Shown here piece by piece: positions 62,896-64,000 of a stretch of DNA of 64,000 nt (position 1 is the stretch's first letter; every line of letters starts with the position of its first letter). The notes under the pieces were generated by a model. It did not search any database, was not told the DNA's origin, and worked only from the letters and a program-made list of their open reading frames with translations. Location of the stretch: assembly GCA_944321085.1 (NCBI GenBank), contig CALUJY010000009.1, positions 1-64,000 on the forward strand, in the 5' to 3' direction. Source of the DNA: an uncultured Barnesiella sp. (GTDB taxonomy: Bacteria; Bacteroidota; Bacteroidia; Bacteroidales; Barnesiellaceae_A). The position numbers and the translations under genes are program-made.

Positions 62896-63774
62896 TTAGT
62901 TATTTCCTGTTGAAGCATCGGCAGGAGCCGTGGTTTGGGCCGTTTCGGCAGGTTTCTTAGGCGGGAAGTTCACGGCATGGATAGCATGGGTGGGGCAAAC
63001 CTCCACGCATTTGCGGCACATCTTGCATTTGTCGCTGTCTATGTATGCCACGTTGTCGGCTACCGTGATGGCTTCAAACTGACACTCTTTGGCACACTTG
63101 CCGCAACCTATGCAGGCAGCCGTACAGGCTTTGCGTGCTACGCCGCCTTTTTCTTTGTTTACACAACTTACATACACGCCGCGACCTTTGGGTCCTTTCT
63201 TGCGCAGCTCTATGATGTGTCGGGGGCAAGCCTTCACACATGCGCCGCAGGCGGTACATTTCTCTATGTCTACGACGGGCAATCCGGTAGCGGCATCGAG
63301 CGAGAGCGCGCCGAATTGACAGGCAGCTACGCAGTCGCCGTATCCGAGGCACCCGTAGGCGCATGCCGTTTCGCCGGCATAGAGGCTGTTGACGATGGCG
63401 CAACTGACAGCGCCCTCATAAGAGTTGACACGCGGACGGTTTTCGCATGTGCCGTTGCATCGTACTACGGCAACACGGGGAGTGGCGTCGGCGGCTTCCA
63501 TTCCTAATACACCCGCTACTTTTTTCATGACTTCGCTGCCGCCTACCGGGCAGAAAAGCCCGTCGAGCGAGGTCGCTTTTACGCACGATTCGGCAAAATT
63601 GCGGCATCCGGCTTTTCCGCAGCCGCCGCAATTAGCCCCCGGCAGGAGGCTCTCTACTTCATCTATGCGAGGGTCTTCTTCTACTTTGAATCGTTGTGCT
63701 ATGACATACAATATCACGGCGGCAACGGCTCCGATGACTCCTAAGGAGATGACAGATATTGCAACTATATCCAT
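62896..63774 (-). CDS. rnfB: Rnf complex subunit RnfB (polyferredoxin)
   Basis: 292 aa. One N-terminal membrane helix, then LLPGANCGGCGKAGCRNFAE with the four-cysteine 4Fe-4S domain, followed by at least four more clusters: CAYGCLGYGDCVAACQ, CTACGACVKACP, CIGCGKCAKECQ and CKMCRKCVEVCP. It accepts electrons from ferredoxin. First rnf gene, 39 bp after rseC. Confidence 0.95.
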   Translation of the reverse strand: MDIVAISVISLGVIGAVAAVILYVIAQRFKVEEDPRIDEVESLLPGANCGGCGKAGCRNFAESCVKATSLDGLFCPVGGSEVMKKVAGVLGMEAADATPRVAVVRCNGTCENRPRVNSYEGAVSCAIVNSLYAGETACAYGCLGYGDCVAACQFGALSLDAATGLPVVDIEKCTACGACVKACPRHIIELRKKGPKGRGVYVSCVNKEKGGVARKACTAACIGCGKCAKECQFEAITVADNVAYIDSDKCKMCRKCVEVCPTHAIHAVNFPPKKPAETAQTTAPADASTGNN

Positions 63775-63813
63775 GCTTCTGGTATTATTAGATTATATTA
63801 TTGTATGAGTTCT

Positions 63814-64000
63814 CTATTTCTTTTTGGCTTTGAAGACAAACGTGCGTTCTATCTTTTTCTTCGACAGCGCCAACACGCCATAGTAAAGCATCAAAGCCAC
63901 CAAAGCGGCCAAGCCGCCTATCGTTTCTTTGCCCGTGGCGGCAATGACGGCAAAGAGGGTAATCGCTAAAATGCAGACAGGAACTATGAGTGCAAGCAAT
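63814..64000 (-). CDS. rseC: RseC/MucC-family protein, partial
   Basis: Only the last 61 or so residues are in the window; the 5' part lies beyond position 64000. Two hydrophobic helices (LALIVPVCILAITLFAVIAA and GGLAALVALMLYYGVLAL) are followed by a basic tail (SKKKIERTFVFKAKKK). This is the C-terminal end of SoxR-reducing/RseC proteins, which head the rnf operon in Bacteroidetes. Confidence 0.85.
   Translation of the reverse strand, partial: LLALIVPVCILAITLFAVIAATGKETIGGLAALVALMLYYGVLALSKKKIERTFVFKAKKK

Overview
The window is a 64 kb chromosomal piece of a Bacteroidales bacterium. Evidence: most upstream regions carry the Bacteroidetes -7 box TAnnTTTG, often with TTTG or TTGC about 19 bp further up; there are proteins with type IX secretion (T9SS) C-terminal sorting domains, a PorD/DUF4835-like protein, a DUF4270 lipoprotein, short two-domain ECF sigma factors, and an rseC-rnfBCDGEA cluster in Bacteroidetes order. 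Coding DNA is moderately GC-rich, with one clearly AT-rich patch at about 2.7-4.7 kb. A Barnesiella/Coprobacter-like organism is possible, but the genus is not shown by the sequence.

Layout. 1-310: tRNA-Gly(GCC), tRNA-Leu(CAG), tRNA-Leu(GAG) and a strong terminator. 0.4-2.4 kb: an SGNH-hydrolase lipoprotein whose 3' end overlaps a convergent membrane-anchored protein. 2.7-4.5 kb: an AT-rich island with an inverted repeat, a long structured leader and a secreted double retropepsin-like protein. 4.7-7.3 kb: flavodoxin-ferredoxin protein, Fsr-type exporter and O6-methylguanine methyltransferase. 7.6-14.6 kb: a tight operon dnaN, DnaQ-like exonuclease, coaBC, porD-like gene, recN, rlmB, acetyltransferase. 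14.8-19.5 kb (minus): recJ, tRNA-Thr, DUF4270 lipoprotein and a glycogen-synthase-like protein. 19.8-23.9 kb: panC-panD, MATE exporter, nucleotidyltransferase-like protein, SDR. 24.1-31.7 kb: hsp20 behind a sigma-54-type promoter, CDF metal exporter, CstA-like permease, ECF sigma, PHP phosphatase, ROK glucokinase, fabI.

32.0-40.3 kb holds three long secreted proteins in a row (1018, 627 and 1073 aa). At least two, and probably all three, end in T9SS sorting domains, and the first is an internal tandem duplication. 40.5-43.1 kb: DUF2148 protein plus the agmatine route to putrescine (agmatine deiminase and N-carbamoylputrescine amidase). 43.1-46.6 kb (minus): nfeD, kdsB and an M16-family protein lacking the zinc motif. 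47.2-55.4 kb: an ECF sigma factor, GT2 glycosyltransferase, glnS, TPR protein, metY and a secreted trypsin-fold protease with a large unassigned N-terminal region.

55.8-64 kb (minus) is an energy-metabolism block: a four-subunit ferredoxin-dependent 2-oxoacid oxidoreductase directly downstream of rnfBCDGEA, which is headed by rseC (cut by the window edge). Oxidative decarboxylation would reduce ferredoxin and Rnf would oxidise it with NAD+, coupled to ion export.

No CRISPR array, insertion sequence, prophage or rRNA operon was seen. The less ordinary signals are the retropepsin island with its structured leader, the sigma-54 promoter with paired upstream repeats before hsp20, tandem TTTGCAAA palindromes before fabI, and the secreted-protein trio.
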